A DNA stretch of 64,000 nt from an uncultured Acetobacteraceae bacterium. Its GTDB lineage: Bacteria; Pseudomonadota; Alphaproteobacteria; Acetobacterales; Acetobacteraceae. The DNA lies in NCBI GenBank assembly GCA_903877125.1, contig CAIRCM010000186.1:43024-107023 (forward strand), read 5' to 3'. The position numbers and the translations under genes are program-made. Position 1 is the stretch's first letter, and each line of letters begins with the position of its first letter. This document shows, piece by piece, positions 49,585-58,335 of the stretch. A model generated the notes under the pieces. That model saw only the letters and a list, made by a program, of their open reading frames with translations. It was not told where the DNA came from and ran no database searches.

Positions 49585-50688
49585 GTGGATCGGAACGAGC
49601 GGTTGGTCGGGGTCGAGGTTTTACGGTTTGCCGCGGCTTTTTCGGTCCTGGTGTGGCATTATCAGAATTTTTGGGTTCCGGGGTCGGAAGCCGAAGTGTT
49701 CAGCCGGGTGGCACAGCCGTACGCATGGTTTCTCGCACCGTTCTATCTCTATGGCCAAGCCGGGGTACAGTTGTTCTGGTGCATCTCGGGGTTCATTTTC
49801 ACCTGGAAATACCAGGCACCGATCCATGAACGACGCGTTTCGTTCGGGCGGTTCGCCTGGCTGCGCTTCTCCCGGCTCTATCCGCTGCACTTGGCGACAC
49901 TGTTGATCGTAGCCGGACTGAACACGGTGTATTTCTGGCGGCACGGGACATACTTCGTTTACCAGACCAACGATTTGAAGCATTTCCTGCTTCAGTTGGC
50001 CTTCGCGTCGCAATGGGGGTTTCAGGACGACTATTCGTTCAACGGACCGGTCTGGAGCGTGTCGGTCGAGGTCCCGGTTTATTTCCTGTTCTTCCTCCTG
50101 ACCCGGCGAGTCCGTGGATCGTTTTTGACGGATGTGGCCGTGATCATCCTGGCATCTATCGCCTACCAGGGGCTACGGCAGGGCGCATCCATCAAATTGG
50201 AGGTCTTCGGCGCGATCACCTTCTTCTATCTGGGGGCAGCGACCTATCGGGCGTGGAGCTGGGCACGGGCAAATGCGGTTCGGCATGTGCGGGCGACATG
50301 GGCGGCGGCGGCGGTGGTGGCGGCGATGTGCGCGGCGGTGGCGCTGCATATCTTGAAAATGTCGGGGGCGGAGCTTGCCATGTTCCCCGCCGCGATCCTG
50401 TTCGTGCAATTGGCGGTACGGCCGGCCTCACCGAACGCTGCCAAGTCGATGGAATTCATCGGAAACCTGACCTACGCGACGTACATGACCCATTTCCCCC
50501 TCCAAATCGCCCTGGTGCTCGGCTTTGAGGTCATGGGCGCTCGGTTGGCCGACTTCTTCCCGACGTGGTGGTTGTTGCCGTTGTATCTCGGGGTGGTGAC
50601 GATTCTGGCGCCGGCCGTTTTCTTCGGCTTCGAACGGCCGGCTCAGGCGTGGTTGCGATCGATGCGCGGCGGCGCAGTCAGGAAATAG
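49585..50688 (+). CDS. Acyltransferase family 3 (OafA-like) membrane protein
   Basis: LVGVEVLRFAAAFSVLVWHYQNF, GQAGVQLFWCISGFIFTWKY, FAWLRFSRLYPLHLATLL. Confidence 0.88.
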   Translation: MDRNERLVGVEVLRFAAAFSVLVWHYQNFWVPGSEAEVFSRVAQPYAWFLAPFYLYGQAGVQLFWCISGFIFTWKYQAPIHERRVSFGRFAWLRFSRLYPLHLATLLIVAGLNTVYFWRHGTYFVYQTNDLKHFLLQLAFASQWGFQDDYSFNGPVWSVSVEVPVYFLFFLLTRRVRGSFLTDVAVIILASIAYQGLRQGASIKLEVFGAITFFYLGAATYRAWSWARANAVRHVRATWAAAAVVAAMCAAVALHILKMSGAELAMFPAAILFVQLAVRPASPNAAKSMEFIGNLTYATYMTHFPLQIALVLGFEVMGARLADFFPTWWLLPLYLGVVTILAPAVFFGFERPAQAWLRSMRGGAVRK

Positions 50689-51436
50689 TGACGCCGCTGT
50701 CGACCGGATAAACATGACCGGTCACGACCCGCGATTCATCGGATGCCAGAAATACCGCCATGTCGGCGATATCGTCCGGTTCGATCAGCCCCACCAGATG
50801 GGACTGTGCCAATTTATCCAACGCCGTATTGCCAGCAACCAAGGCCCGCACCCGATCCGTCATCGTCGCCGATGGCGCGATCGCGTTCACCCTGACCTTG
50901 TTCGGCGCGAATTCAACCGCCATCGAACGGGTCATCGCCGCAACGCCCCCTTTCGCGGCGGTGTAACAATCCCGGCCGGGAATGCCCATCAACGCCACGT
51001 TCGACGACATGTTGATCACCGATCCGCCGCCCGAAGCGATGATCGCCGGAATACCGAAGCGGCAGCCCAGGAATGTGCCGAACAGATCCAGCTTGATCAC
51101 GCGCCAGAATTCCTCGATGGGCGCGTCGATCACCGTGCTGTCGATATTGGTCGATCCCCCCGCATTGTTGTGCAGCACATGCAGCGCACCGTAATGCCGC
51201 ATGCATGTCGCGATGGCTGCCTCGATACTCTCGGGTTCGGTCACGTCCGTCCGCACGAAGATCGCGTCCCCACCGGCCTGCGTCACGATCTGCGCCGTCT
51301 GTTCTCCGGCAGCGGCATTCAGCTCCGCGACAACAACCCGAGCACCCTCGGCTGCCATTTTTTTGGCCGTGGCGCGCCCGATACCTGTGCCGGAACCGGT
51401 GATCAGCGCGACCTTGCCTGCCAGGCGTCCCGTCAT
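50678..51436 (-). CDS. SDR family oxidoreductase
   Basis: VALITGSGTGIGRATAKKMAAEGARVVVAE, YTAAKGGVAAMTRSMAVE. Confidence 0.9.
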   Translation of the reverse strand: MTGRLAGKVALITGSGTGIGRATAKKMAAEGARVVVAELNAAAGEQTAQIVTQAGGDAIFVRTDVTEPESIEAAIATCMRHYGALHVLHNNAGGSTNIDSTVIDAPIEEFWRVIKLDLFGTFLGCRFGIPAIIASGGGSVINMSSNVALMGIPGRDCYTAAKGGVAAMTRSMAVEFAPNKVRVNAIAPSATMTDRVRALVAGNTALDKLAQSHLVGLIEPDDIADMAVFLASDESRVVTGHVYPVDSGVTIS

Positions 51437-51461
51437 ATTGGCCTCCCTCTTTTGCCCGGTT

Positions 51462-52640
51462 CTAGCGGCTCAGTTCCCGGGTCATTTCGTCGATCCCATT
51501 GACGGTCAGCGGAAACATCCGCCCTTCCATCAGATCGTTCAGCATCGTGATGGACCGGACATGCCCCCAGCTTTGCTTCGGAGTCGGATTAAGCCACGCC
51601 GCGCGGCGATAATGTCCCTTCAGCCGCTCGATCCAGAGGCTCCCGGCCTCTTCGTTCCAGTGCTCCACCGATCCGCCGGCCATGGTGATCTCGTACGGAC
51701 TCATCGCCCCGTCGCCGACGATGATCAGCTTGTAGTCCGGCCCATAGGTCCGCAGCACCTGCCAGGTCGGAATGACCTCTTCATGGCGCCGCCGGTTGTT
51801 CTTCCACACCCGCTCGTAAGGGCAGTTGTGAAAGTAATAATATTCCAGATGTTTGAACTCCGACCGCACGGCTGAAAAAAGTTCCTCGGTCAGCTTAACA
51901 TGGTCGTCCATCGACCCGCCGATATCGAACAGCATCAGCACCTTCACGGTATTGTGCCGTTCGGGCACCATCTTCAGGTCCAGCGATCCCGCGTTTTTCG
52001 CCGTCGCCAGAATCGTATCCGGCAAATCCAGCTCCGTCGCCGCCCCTTGCCGGGCGAACCGGCGCAACCGGCGCAACGCCAGCTTCATTCCGCGCGTGCC
52101 CAGTTCGACGGTGTCGTCCAGATCGCGATATTCCCGCTTGTCCCATACCTTCACCGCGGTCCGGTTGCGCGATTTGTCCTGCCCGATCCGCACGCCCTCG
52201 GGGTTCGCACCGTACGCGCCAAAGGGAGACGTTCCCGCCGTCCCGATCCATTTCGACCCACCCTGGTGGCGGGATTTCTGCTCATCCAGCAGTTCCTGCA
52301 AGCGCTTCATCAGCGCCTCGAACCCGCCAAGCGCCTGGATTTTCGCCATCTCCTCCGGCGTGAGCATCTTCTCGGCCAGCTTGCGCAGCCATTCCTCCGG
52401 CAGGTCCTGGACCTTCACGCCCTCCGGCAGTTCCAGCCCCTTGAAGCACGCACCGAACACCCGGTCGAACTTGTCCAGGTGCCGCTCGTCCTTCACCAGG
52501 GTCGCGCGCGCCAGATAGTAGAAGTCCTCGACGCTGTATTCCGCGACGCCAGCCCGCATCGCCCCCATCAAGGTCAGGTATTCGGTGATCGAAGCCGGCA
52601 GCCCCGCCGAACGCAGCCCAAGCACCAAATGCGAGAACAT
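51462..52640 (-). CDS. VWA domain protein, CoxE-like (pair 2)
   Basis: VLMLFDIGGSMDDHVKL variant MIDAS; follows moxR with shared boundary. Confidence 0.87.
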   Translation of the reverse strand: MFSHLVLGLRSAGLPASITEYLTLMGAMRAGVAEYSVEDFYYLARATLVKDERHLDKFDRVFGACFKGLELPEGVKVQDLPEEWLRKLAEKMLTPEEMAKIQALGGFEALMKRLQELLDEQKSRHQGGSKWIGTAGTSPFGAYGANPEGVRIGQDKSRNRTAVKVWDKREYRDLDDTVELGTRGMKLALRRLRRFARQGAATELDLPDTILATAKNAGSLDLKMVPERHNTVKVLMLFDIGGSMDDHVKLTEELFSAVRSEFKHLEYYYFHNCPYERVWKNNRRRHEEVIPTWQVLRTYGPDYKLIIVGDGAMSPYEITMAGGSVEHWNEEAGSLWIERLKGHYRRAAWLNPTPKQSWGHVRSITMLNDLMEGRMFPLTVNGIDEMTRELSR

Positions 52641-53485
52641 CAGGTCCCCCGTCGCGCCAGAAACGCCAACCGCTCGAACAGATGCACGTCCTGCTCATTC
52701 TTCAGCAGTGCCCCGTGCAACGGCGGAATGACGACCTGCTTTTCGTTGCTCCGCAGCGCGTCCGGCGGCAGGTCCTCGACCATCAGCAGTTTCAGCCAGT
52801 CCAGCAGTTCGGAGGTTGCCGGCTTTTTCTTCAGCCCCGGCACCTCGCGAATCTGGAAAAATACGTTCAGCGCTTCCCGAGCCAAATCCTTGCGGATGTC
52901 GGGATAGTGCGACTGGACGATCTTTTCCATCGTTTCACGGTCGGGAAACCGGATGTAGTGGAAGAAGCAGCGGCGCAGGAACGCGTCCGGCAGTTCCTTC
53001 TCGTTGTTCGATGTGATGATCACCACCGGCCGCGTCTTCGCGACCACGTTTTCCCGCGTTTCGTAGACGAAGAACCGCATGCGGTCCAATTCCAGCAGCA
53101 GATCGTTCGGGAATTCGATGTCCGCCTTGTCGATCTCGTCGATCAGCACCACCACCTGCCGGTCCGCCGCGAAAGCGTCCCACAGCTTGCCGCGCACGAT
53201 GTAATTCCCGATATCGCGCACCCGCTCATCGCCCAGTTGCCCGTCGCGCAGCCGGGACACCGCGTCGTACTCGTACAGCCCCTGCTGAGCCTTGGTCGTC
53301 GATTTGATGTGCCACTCGATCAGCGGCATGCCCAGCGCTTCGGCGACTTCGTGCGCCAGCACGGTCTTGCCGGTCCCCGGCTCGCCCTTGACCAGCAAAG
53401 GCCGCTGCAATGTCACGGCCGCGTTCACCGCGACCTCCAGATCGCGGGAGGCGATATAACGTTCGGTGCTCTTGAAGCCGGCCAC
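52640..53485 (-). CDS. MoxR-family AAA+ ATPase (pair 2)
   Basis: RPLLVKGEPGTGKTVLAHEVAEAL, VVVLIDEIDKADIEFPNDLLLELD, VIITSNNEKELPDAFLRRC. Confidence 0.92.
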   Translation of the reverse strand: MAGFKSTERYIASRDLEVAVNAAVTLQRPLLVKGEPGTGKTVLAHEVAEALGMPLIEWHIKSTTKAQQGLYEYDAVSRLRDGQLGDERVRDIGNYIVRGKLWDAFAADRQVVVLIDEIDKADIEFPNDLLLELDRMRFFVYETRENVVAKTRPVVIITSNNEKELPDAFLRRCFFHYIRFPDRETMEKIVQSHYPDIRKDLAREALNVFFQIREVPGLKKKPATSELLDWLKLLMVEDLPPDALRSNEKQVVIPPLHGALLKNEQDVHLFERLAFLARRGT

Positions 53486-53535
53486 GCGGGGGATCCTTGT
53501 ATTGCGTTCCCGCGATTGTCGGGCGAAAGCCCCTG

Positions 53536-53754
53536 TCAGGCAAGAACCCCGGCTATCTCGGCCGCCGTCGGAAAGCGCCCCGTGGCCTTCTTGGAGTATG
53601 CCAGTCGCCCGTCGACGACGATTTCGAACACGCCGCCACCCGATCGCCGCAGGCTGACGTCGGCATGGGGCACAACCGAAAGCAACTGGTCACGGGCCGC
53701 ACGGGCGCGTGGTTCATAGCCTCACATGCCGCAGTATTCGATCTCTATGCGCAC
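53536..53754 (-). CDS. selW: SelW/Rdx-family protein, predicted selenoprotein with in-frame TGA (Sec) at 53722-53724
   Basis: GTG start; translation MRIEIEYCGM-U-GYEPRARAARDQLLSVVPHADVSLRRSGGGVFEIVVDGRLAYSKKATGRFPTAAEIAGVLA*; CxxU redox motif plus GGVFEI..DG...SKK.TGRFP pattern of SelW; GGAGAGG ribosome-binding site upstream of GTG; absent from ORF track because of the TGA. Confidence 0.78.
53684..53714 (-). promoter_or_regulatory. Candidate bacterial SECIS hairpin downstream of the TGA
   Basis: RNA: AAC-CACGCGCC-CGUGC-GGCCCGUG-ACCA-GUU; 7 bp stem with one C.C mismatch plus AAC/GUU extension; loop CGUGC begins 19 nt after the UGA. Confidence 0.45.
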
Positions 53755-53841
53755 GAGACGTCACCTCTCCATCATGGGAAAGAGCTTGGCATCCCGGGGC
53801 CGATTGGGCAAGGAAAGACCACCATCACCGACCAGGCACCC

Positions 53842-55266
53842 ATGACCGACTCACGCATCGTTCCCGTCATCCTGTCCGGGGGGTCCGGCACCCGCCTCTG
53901 GCCCGTGTCCCGGGAGAGTTTTCCCAAACAGCTCTGGCCGCTGGTGTCCGAACGCACCATGATCCAGGAAACGGCCTTGCGTGCCGCCGGCCCCGGCTTC
54001 GCTCCGCCGATCGTGGTCTGCAACCAGGAACACCGCTTCCTTATCGCCGAGCAGCTGCGCGCCGCCGGCATTCAGGGCGCGCGTATCATGCTGGAGCCTG
54101 TGGGCCGCAACTCCGCCCCAGCCATCGCCGCCGCCGCTGTGCTGGTCGCGCAGGAAGACCCCGACGCCGTCCTGTGGATGATGGCCGCCGACGCCGCCAT
54201 CGCCGACCTCCCTGCACTGTTGAAAGCGCTCGAAAGCGCCGCGATCGCCGCGCGCGCCGGCCGTGTCGTCACATTCGGCATGCGCCCGACGGCGCCGGAA
54301 ACCGGCTACGGCTACATCGAACAGGGAGAACCGCTCCCCGATGCCGAGGGTGTGTACGCAGTCGCCCGCTTCCTCGAAAAACCCAATCCGGAGACTGCGG
54401 CCGCCCTTGTCGCCGGCGGCAAGCATTTCTGGAACTCCGGCATGTTCGTCTTCACCGCCCGCACCCTGATCGAGGAGTTGGAACGCCACGCCCCCGACGT
54501 GCTGCCCGCGGTCCGCCGGTCGGTCGCCGACAGTGTCAACGACCTCGACTTCATGCGCCTCGGCGTCGACGCCTTCAAATCCTGCCCCTCCATCAGCCTC
54601 GACTACGCCGTCGCCGAACGCACACACCGCGCCGCCGTCGTACCCGCCGCCATCGGCTGGTCGGACGTCGGCAGTTGGAGCGCTTTGTGGGAACTCGGCG
54701 CCAAGGACGAAGCCGGAAACGTGTCCCTCGGCGATGTGATCCTTGAGGACGCAAAAGACTGCTACGTCCGCACCGACAACAAACTCGCCGCCGTGCTGGG
54801 CCTGAAGGACGTCGTCCTCGTGGCGACCGACGATGTCGTCCTCGCCATGCACCGGGACCGTGCCCAGGACGTCAAAAAAATCGTCGACCGCCTCAAGGCC
54901 GCCGGCCGGACCGAGGCCACCACCCATAACCGCGGCCATCGCCCCTGGGGCTTCTACGAAAGCCTGATCCAGGGCGAGCGCTTCCAGGTCAAACGCATCG
55001 TCGTCCACCCCGGCCGGCAGTTGTCGTTGCAAAGCCACTATCATCGCGCCGAACACTGGGTGGTGGTGAACGGCACCGCCGTCGTCACCCGCGATTCGGA
55101 AAAAATGATCCTCCGCGAAAACGAAAGCGTCTACCTCCCGCTCGGCTGCGTCCACCGGCTCGAAAACCCCGGCCGCATCCCGCTTGTGCTGATCGAAGTC
55201 CAGGCCGGCTCCTACCTCGGGGAGGACGACATCGTCCGCTACGAGGACACCTATGGGCGCGTCTGA
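53842..55266 (+). CDS. Mannose-1-phosphate guanylyltransferase / mannose-6-phosphate isomerase (bifunctional)
   Basis: VPVILSGGSGTRLWPVSRESFPKQLWPL; FLEKPN; RPWGFYESLIQGERFQVKRIVVHPGRQLSLQSHYHRAEHWVVVNGTA. Confidence 0.93.
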   Translation: MTDSRIVPVILSGGSGTRLWPVSRESFPKQLWPLVSERTMIQETALRAAGPGFAPPIVVCNQEHRFLIAEQLRAAGIQGARIMLEPVGRNSAPAIAAAAVLVAQEDPDAVLWMMAADAAIADLPALLKALESAAIAARAGRVVTFGMRPTAPETGYGYIEQGEPLPDAEGVYAVARFLEKPNPETAAALVAGGKHFWNSGMFVFTARTLIEELERHAPDVLPAVRRSVADSVNDLDFMRLGVDAFKSCPSISLDYAVAERTHRAAVVPAAIGWSDVGSWSALWELGAKDEAGNVSLGDVILEDAKDCYVRTDNKLAAVLGLKDVVLVATDDVVLAMHRDRAQDVKKIVDRLKAAGRTEATTHNRGHRPWGFYESLIQGERFQVKRIVVHPGRQLSLQSHYHRAEHWVVVNGTAVVTRDSEKMILRENESVYLPLGCVHRLENPGRIPLVLIEVQAGSYLGEDDIVRYEDTYGRV

Positions 55267-55317
55267 CGCCCGTCACCGTCACAGTCGGGCTCGACAGTTG
55301 TGCAATTGCCCGTCGTC

Positions 55318-55347
55318 GTCCTGGCCCGGCACGGTCCGGGCCAGGAC
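55318..55347. repeat. Perfect palindrome / strong hairpin
   Basis: gtcctggcccgg-cacggt-ccgggccaggac, 12-bp perfect stem, 6-nt loop, intergenic after the mannose-1-P gene. Confidence 0.8.
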
Positions 55348-55476
55348 GGAGAGGGGGCAGGGCTGCGACATCGTCGGCCAAAGCAGCGAAGAATCATTCC
55401 GCCGATCTGTGAATCCGGCAGGACTTGACCAGACCGTCTACCCGCTTGACCCATCCCAGGCGGATCGCTCCATCCG

Positions 55477-57203
55477 ATGACCGCCGCTCTCGCCATCCTC
55501 ATCGTCGGCGCCTACGGCACATTCGGCGGCCGTATCGTCGAACTGCTGGAATCCGACGCCCGCCTGACCCTCATCGTCGCCGGCCGATCCGTCACGAAAG
55601 CGCATGATTACTGCCAGACCCGAGGCCGCACCGAGGCGCGGCTGGTCCCCGCCCAGTTCGACCGGAGGGGCGACGTTGCCGCGCAACTCGCGGTCCATCG
55701 GCCCGACGTTCTGATCGATGCCAGCGGTCCGTTCCAGGCTTACGGCGCCGCGCCCCATGCGGTGGTGGAAGCCTGCATCGCCTTCGGAGTGCATTATATC
55801 GACCTCGCCGACGGCTCCGATTTCGTCGCCGGGATCGACCGGTTCGATGCCGCGGCGAAAGCCGCCGGTGTTTTCGTGCTGTCCGGCGCTTCGAGTTTCC
55901 CGGTTCTGACCGCCGCCGTTGTCCGCCGCCTGTCCGACGGCATGGCCACGATCGAGCACATCGAAGGCGGTATCGCCCCATCCCCCTTCGCCGGTGTCGG
56001 TCTGAACGTGATCCGCGCGATCGCCGGCTACGCGGGCCAGCCGGTTCCGCTGCGCGCCAACGGCGCCACCCGGCAAGGATATCCCTTCGCCGAACAGATA
56101 CGCTTCACCATCGCCCCGCCCGGGCGCGTGCCCCTGCGCAACGCCCTCTTTTCCCTGGTCGACGTCCCCGATCTCCGCACCCTGCAAACGCTCTGGCCCG
56201 ATGCCAAAACCATCTGGATGGGCGCCGCGCCGGTGCCCGAGGTGCTGCACCGTGCCCTGATCGGCCTCGCTTGGCTGGTGCGCCTGAGAATCCTTCCCAG
56301 CCTGTCGCCCTTCGCGGGAATCATGCACGCCGCGACCAACGTACTGCGTTGGGGGGAGCATCGCGGCGGCATGTTCGTCGATGTCGCCGGCACCGACGCC
56401 GCTGGCCGGCCCCTCCGCCGCACTTGGCATCTCCTGGCCGAGGGCCATCATGGCCCGCTGATCCCCTCGATGGCGGTCCAGGCCCTGGTTCGCCGCATGC
56501 TTGCCGGCAAGCCGGCGCCAGATCCGCCGCCCGCGATCTGGAACTGGCGGACTACGAGGCGTTGTTCTCTCAGCGCACGATATACCCGGGCGTCCGCACC
56601 CACGCGGCGCCCGAACCGCTCTATGCAAAAATCCTGGACACGGCCTGGGAGGCCTTACCCGCCGAAATCCAGGCCATGCATGGCGGCTCCCCCCCGCCAA
56701 TCGAGTTTTCGCCGCGGCACGATGGGGACCCGATGCCGCTGCCCTCACCCCGCCAAGCCACCGGCCGCGCCCGCGTCGCGCGAGGCACAACCCTCCTCGC
56801 ACGCCTTGCCGCCGCTGCCTTCGGCTTCCCCGCCGCGTCCGAAGACACGCCCGTCACCGTGCAATTCGACTGCGCCGCCGGGGCCGAAACCTGGACCCGG
56901 GACTTCGCCGGCCAACGCTTCGTCAGCCGGCAATATGCCGGCACCGGCCGTTGGGACCGGTTGTTATGCGAACGCTTCGGCCCGCTGACCTTCGCCATGG
57001 CCGTGATCGTCGCGGATGGCCGACTGTCGTTGGCGCTGCGGGGCTGGAAGGCCTTCGGGATACCCCTGCCGCGATTCCTGAGCCCGTGGTCCGAGGCCCA
57101 TGAAACCGTCGAGGCAGGAAAGTTCCACTTCAACGTCGCGATCGGCCATTGGGCGACAGGGCCTATCGTGCGGTATCAGGGCTGGCTCGAACCCCGACAA
57201 TAG
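55477..57203 (+). pseudogene. Saccharopine dehydrogenase-like NADP-binding protein fused to DUF4166-like C-terminus, interrupted by a frameshift near 56511-56516
   Basis: Frame 1: AILIVGAYGTFGGRIVELLE...VRRMLAGKP; frame 3: GARSAARDLELADYEALFSQRTIYPGVRT...QVSRQYAGTGRWDRLLCERFGPLTFAMAVIVADGRLSLALRGWKAFGIPLPRFLSPWSEAHE-type tail to 57203. One extra G restores AGKPGARSAARDLELADYEALF. Confidence 0.75.
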
Positions 57204-57769
57204 GCTGGCAGCCAATCCACGTTCGTTGCGGCCTCGTGAATCGCGATCTCCGCATTCAGATGCCGGCCATGGAATAAGGCCATCACGAACGTGGCCGTCA
57301 GCACCATCGGGCGCAAACGCAACACCGCCGGCGCCCCGGCCAGCCGCACCATGCCCATCGCACCGGCCAGCCCGATCGCCCCGCCCAGCAGAACTTCCGG
57401 CCCCGAGTGCTCATGCAGTCCGATGCGCGTCAGACCGATAACAATGCCGGCAAGGATCGCGCACGCCAGCACGACCTTGTGTCTGCCGCGGTAGATTGCC
57501 CCGAGCCCGCCGCACAGAACCGTCGCCGCGGCGGCATGACCGCTCGGGCTATGCAGGTCGACCGCACCGAATACGGGAGTGCAGCCGAGGAAAATCAGCT
57601 TCAACGCCAGCATGACGGAAAATGTCGCGCCAATACTGACCAGCCAGGCGCCGGCGCCGCGCCGCCACCCCTGGCAGACCAGCACCAGTGCCACCGCCAG
57701 CACCAGCGGCAGAACGACGGCCTGATCGGCGAAGTCGGTCAGGAACTTCAACGGTTCGGCAAAGCCCAA
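57176..57769 (-). CDS. PAP2-family phosphatase
   Basis: HSPSGHAAAATVLCGGL, RIGLHEHSGPEVLLGGAIG. Confidence 0.85.
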   Translation of the reverse strand: MGFAEPLKFLTDFADQAVVLPLVLAVALVLVCQGWRRGAGAWLVSIGATFSVMLALKLIFLGCTPVFGAVDLHSPSGHAAAATVLCGGLGAIYRGRHKVVLACAILAGIVIGLTRIGLHEHSGPEVLLGGAIGLAGAMGMVRLAGAPAVLRLRPMVLTATFVMALFHGRHLNAEIAIHEAATNVDWLPAYCRGSSQP

Positions 57770-58335
57770 GGTCGATCCGACCGGTCCGCCGCCTCGAACG
57801 CCGCGATAGTGTCATCGTTCGCCAGAGTGAGACCGATATCGTCCAAACCCTCCAACAGACAGCGCTTGCGGAACGGATCGACTGCAAATTCATAGACGCT
57901 GTTGGCAGCCCGGACTTGCTGGTTCGGCAAATCGACGGTGATGTCGGCGCCCGCCGCCGCCGCCGCGCGCAATTCGGCGCAACGATCTTCTGGCAGCACG
58001 ACGGTCAGCAGCCCGTTCTTCCCGGCATTGCCGGCGAAGATATCGCCAAACCCCGGCGCGATGACACAGCGGATGCCGGCATCGCCCAGCGCGTAAACCG
58101 CCCCTTCGCGGGAGGAGCCACAACCGAAATTCGCCCCAGCCACCAGAATTTCGGGATTGCCGCGCGGTGCCAGCGGAAAGTTCGGGTTCGCCTGCCGGAC
58201 GTCGAAGAACAGAAAATTGTTGTAACCATCGGCTCGCGACCGCCGCAGAAAGCGGGCGGGGATGATCTGGTCGGTGTCGATGTTCGGCTGGTCCAACGCC
58301 GCGGCGCGGCCGGACACGACCGTGAACGGCTTCAT
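57748..58335 (-). CDS. leuD: 3-isopropylmalate dehydratase small subunit
   Basis: LDQPNIDTDQIIPARFL, ILVAGANFGCGSSREGAVYALGDAGIRCVIAPGFGDIF. Confidence 0.93.
   Translation of the reverse strand: MKPFTVVSGRAAALDQPNIDTDQIIPARFLRRSRADGYNNFLFFDVRQANPNFPLAPRGNPEILVAGANFGCGSSREGAVYALGDAGIRCVIAPGFGDIFAGNAGKNGLLTVVLPEDRCAELRAAAAAGADITVDLPNQQVRAANSVYEFAVDPFRKRCLLEGLDDIGLTLANDDTIAAFEAADRSDRPWALPNR

Noticed and set aside
53851-55155. 434-aa minus-strand ORF opposite the mannose-1-P guanylyltransferase gene
   Set aside because: Shadow ORF of a clearly recognised enzyme
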